7,208 nucleotides of DNA from NCBI GenBank assembly GCA_003694465.1, contig RFKM01000170.1, positions 1 to 7,208 of the forward strand. Direction: 5' to 3'. This document shows, in pieces, positions 6,668 through 7,208 of this stretch. Under the pieces are notes generated by a model. It worked only from the letters and a program-made list of their open reading frames with translations. It was not told where the DNA came from and made no database searches. The stretch comes from Alphaproteobacteria bacterium (GTDB lineage Bacteria; Pseudomonadota; Alphaproteobacteria; Rhodobacterales; Rhodobacteraceae). Position 1 is the first letter of the stretch. Each line of letters begins with the position of its first letter. Position numbers and translations under genes: made by a program.

Positions 6668-7207
6668 TCAGCATTTCCTCAGGTGATAGGATTTCGGCCG
6701 CGTCAGCGCCAGATAGGCAAGCCGGGACAACCCCTGCCCGCAGCCGGTGTCCTTGCAGCCGGTCCAGCACAGCGCCGGGTCGAGATAATCGCAGCGGTTC
6801 ATGAAGACGGTGCCGGTCTCGATCCTCGCCCCGATCGCCTCGGCGGCCCGGGCGTCCCGCGTCCAGATCGAGGCGGTCAGCCCGAAGCGGCTGTCGTTCA
6901 TCAGGGCGATGGCCTCTTTGTCGTCCCGCACGGGCATGATGCCCACCACGGGGCCGAAGGTCTCGTCGCGCATCAGCCGCATCTCGTGCGTCACGTTTGT
7001 CAGCACCTGGGGCGTGACATAGGTCCCCTCGCCATCGTCGGCGGCCATCCTCGGCACATGCGCCACCGCCCCGGCGGCAATCGCCTCGGCGACCTGCGCG
7101 CGCACCTCGCGAGCGAAGCGGATATTGGCCATCGGCCCCACCGTGGTTGCGGGATCGAGCGGATCTATGTCGCCGCGCCGCTCTACGACGCCTTCGTCGA
7201 GAAGGCC
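6668..7207 (-). CDS. Aldehyde dehydrogenase, C-terminal part; 5' end interrupted by an inverted junction
   Basis: The clear homologous part begins at DPLDPATTVGPMAN (7165-7124) and runs to the TGA at 6670-6668. It contains YVTPQVLTNVT, the E-x-FGPVVGI segment (DETFGPVVGIMPV), NDSRFGLTASIWT and the C-terminal CDYLDPALCWTGC..RPKSYHL typical of the NAD(P)-dependent aldehyde dehydrogenase superfamily. The catalytic Cys/Glu region would lie further upstream and is absent. The frame stays open to the edge at 7207, but its codons above 7165 (GLLDEGVVERRGDI) do not look like aldehyde dehydrogenase; those bases encode it on the opposite strand instead. The GTG at 7141-7139 would be a false start, because homology continues upstream of it. 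The enzyme should oxidise the aldehyde made by the coupled alcohol dehydrogenase. Whether the gene is broken, invertible or simply misassembled cannot be told here. Confidence 0.88.
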   Translation of the reverse strand, partial: GLLDEGVVERRGDIDPLDPATTVGPMANIRFAREVRAQVAEAIAAGAVAHVPRMAADDGEGTYVTPQVLTNVTHEMRLMRDETFGPVVGIMPVRDDKEAIALMNDSRFGLTASIWTRDARAAEAIGARIETGTVFMNRCDYLDPALCWTGCKDTGCGQGLSRLAYLALTRPKSYHLRKC

Positions 7208-7208
7208 G
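7148..7208 (+). other. Inverted fragment of an aldehyde dehydrogenase gene at the window edge
   Basis: Read on the plus strand in frame from TGC at 7148, this stretch encodes CGIERIYV followed by AAPLYDAFVEKA. In aldehyde dehydrogenases this is the segment that starts one residue after the catalytic cysteine (GQ-x-C-C-x-I-E-R) and leads, after about ten more residues, to LGDPLDPATT. The minus strand encodes exactly that downstream motif from 7165 on. Bases 7148-7165 (TGCGGGATCGAGCGGATC) read CGIERI on plus and DPLDPA on minus, both matching the family, and form the junction. The fragment is therefore an inverted neighbour of the adjacent gene, not a separate plus-strand gene. Confidence 0.85.

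Noticed and set aside
5821..6804. Plus-strand open frame opposite the alcohol dehydrogenase
   Set aside because: Mirror of the minus-strand codons with no domain; it also crosses the alcohol/aldehyde dehydrogenase boundary.
6668..7141. Taking GTG 7141-7139 as the true start of a 157-residue aldehyde dehydrogenase-like protein
   Set aside because: Homology (DPLDPATT) continues in frame upstream of this GTG, so it is internal.

Overview
The window looks like chromosomal DNA of a high-GC alphaproteobacterium, most likely Rhodobacterales (Rhodobacteraceae/Paracoccaceae). This rests on the strong G/C preference at third codon positions in the clear genes, the MerR/acyl-CoA dehydrogenase pair typical of that group, and a short autoinducer-domain LuxR protein. 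No rRNA, tRNA, insertion sequence, CRISPR array or phage gene is visible. Every confident gene lies on the minus strand, so the genetic order runs from high to low coordinates.

Layout in the direction of transcription. (1) 7207-5521: the C-terminal part of an NAD(P)-dependent aldehyde dehydrogenase, followed one base later by a complete group III iron-type alcohol dehydrogenase; the two look translationally linked and form an alcohol/aldehyde/acid oxidation pair. (2) 5344-3788: a complete Cys-type arylsulfatase-superfamily protein (iduronate-2-sulfatase-like architecture) with a twin-arginine export signal, set off by non-coding gaps that contain small palindromes. (3) 3641-3030: a LuxR-type regulator with an autoinducer-binding domain but no luxI in the window. 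(4) 2902-493: a MerR-family regulator, an acyl-CoA dehydrogenase of the ~590-residue FadE/DmdC type, and a 70-residue ribbon-helix-helix-like protein whose start codon overlaps the dehydrogenase stop. A 16-bp dyad resembling LiuR-type operators overlaps the predicted -35 region in front of the MerR gene, which suggests autoregulation of this acyl-CoA oxidation operon. (5) 492-1: about 490 bp with no convincing gene, holding an AT-rich block, an imperfect 24-bp-period tandem repeat and a GC hairpin.

The most remarkable feature is at the right edge. Down to about 7165 the minus strand encodes aldehyde dehydrogenase (..DPLDPATTVGPMAN..). From about 7148 to the end, the PLUS strand encodes the part of the same type of protein that should lie just before that motif (CGIERIYV..YDAFVEK). 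The two overlap in up to 18 bases that read sensibly on both strands. This is an inverted junction inside the gene: either a real inversion of a short loop between inverted repeats, or a fold-back amplification/assembly chimera. Only 43 bases follow the junction, so the window cannot decide between them.

How the genes might work together: the MerR unit is very probably fatty-acid, branched-chain or related acyl-CoA catabolism. The alcohol and aldehyde dehydrogenases could feed acids into such a pathway. The sulfatase would release a desulfated substrate in the periplasm. Any link between the sulfatase and the dehydrogenases is conjecture from proximity only.
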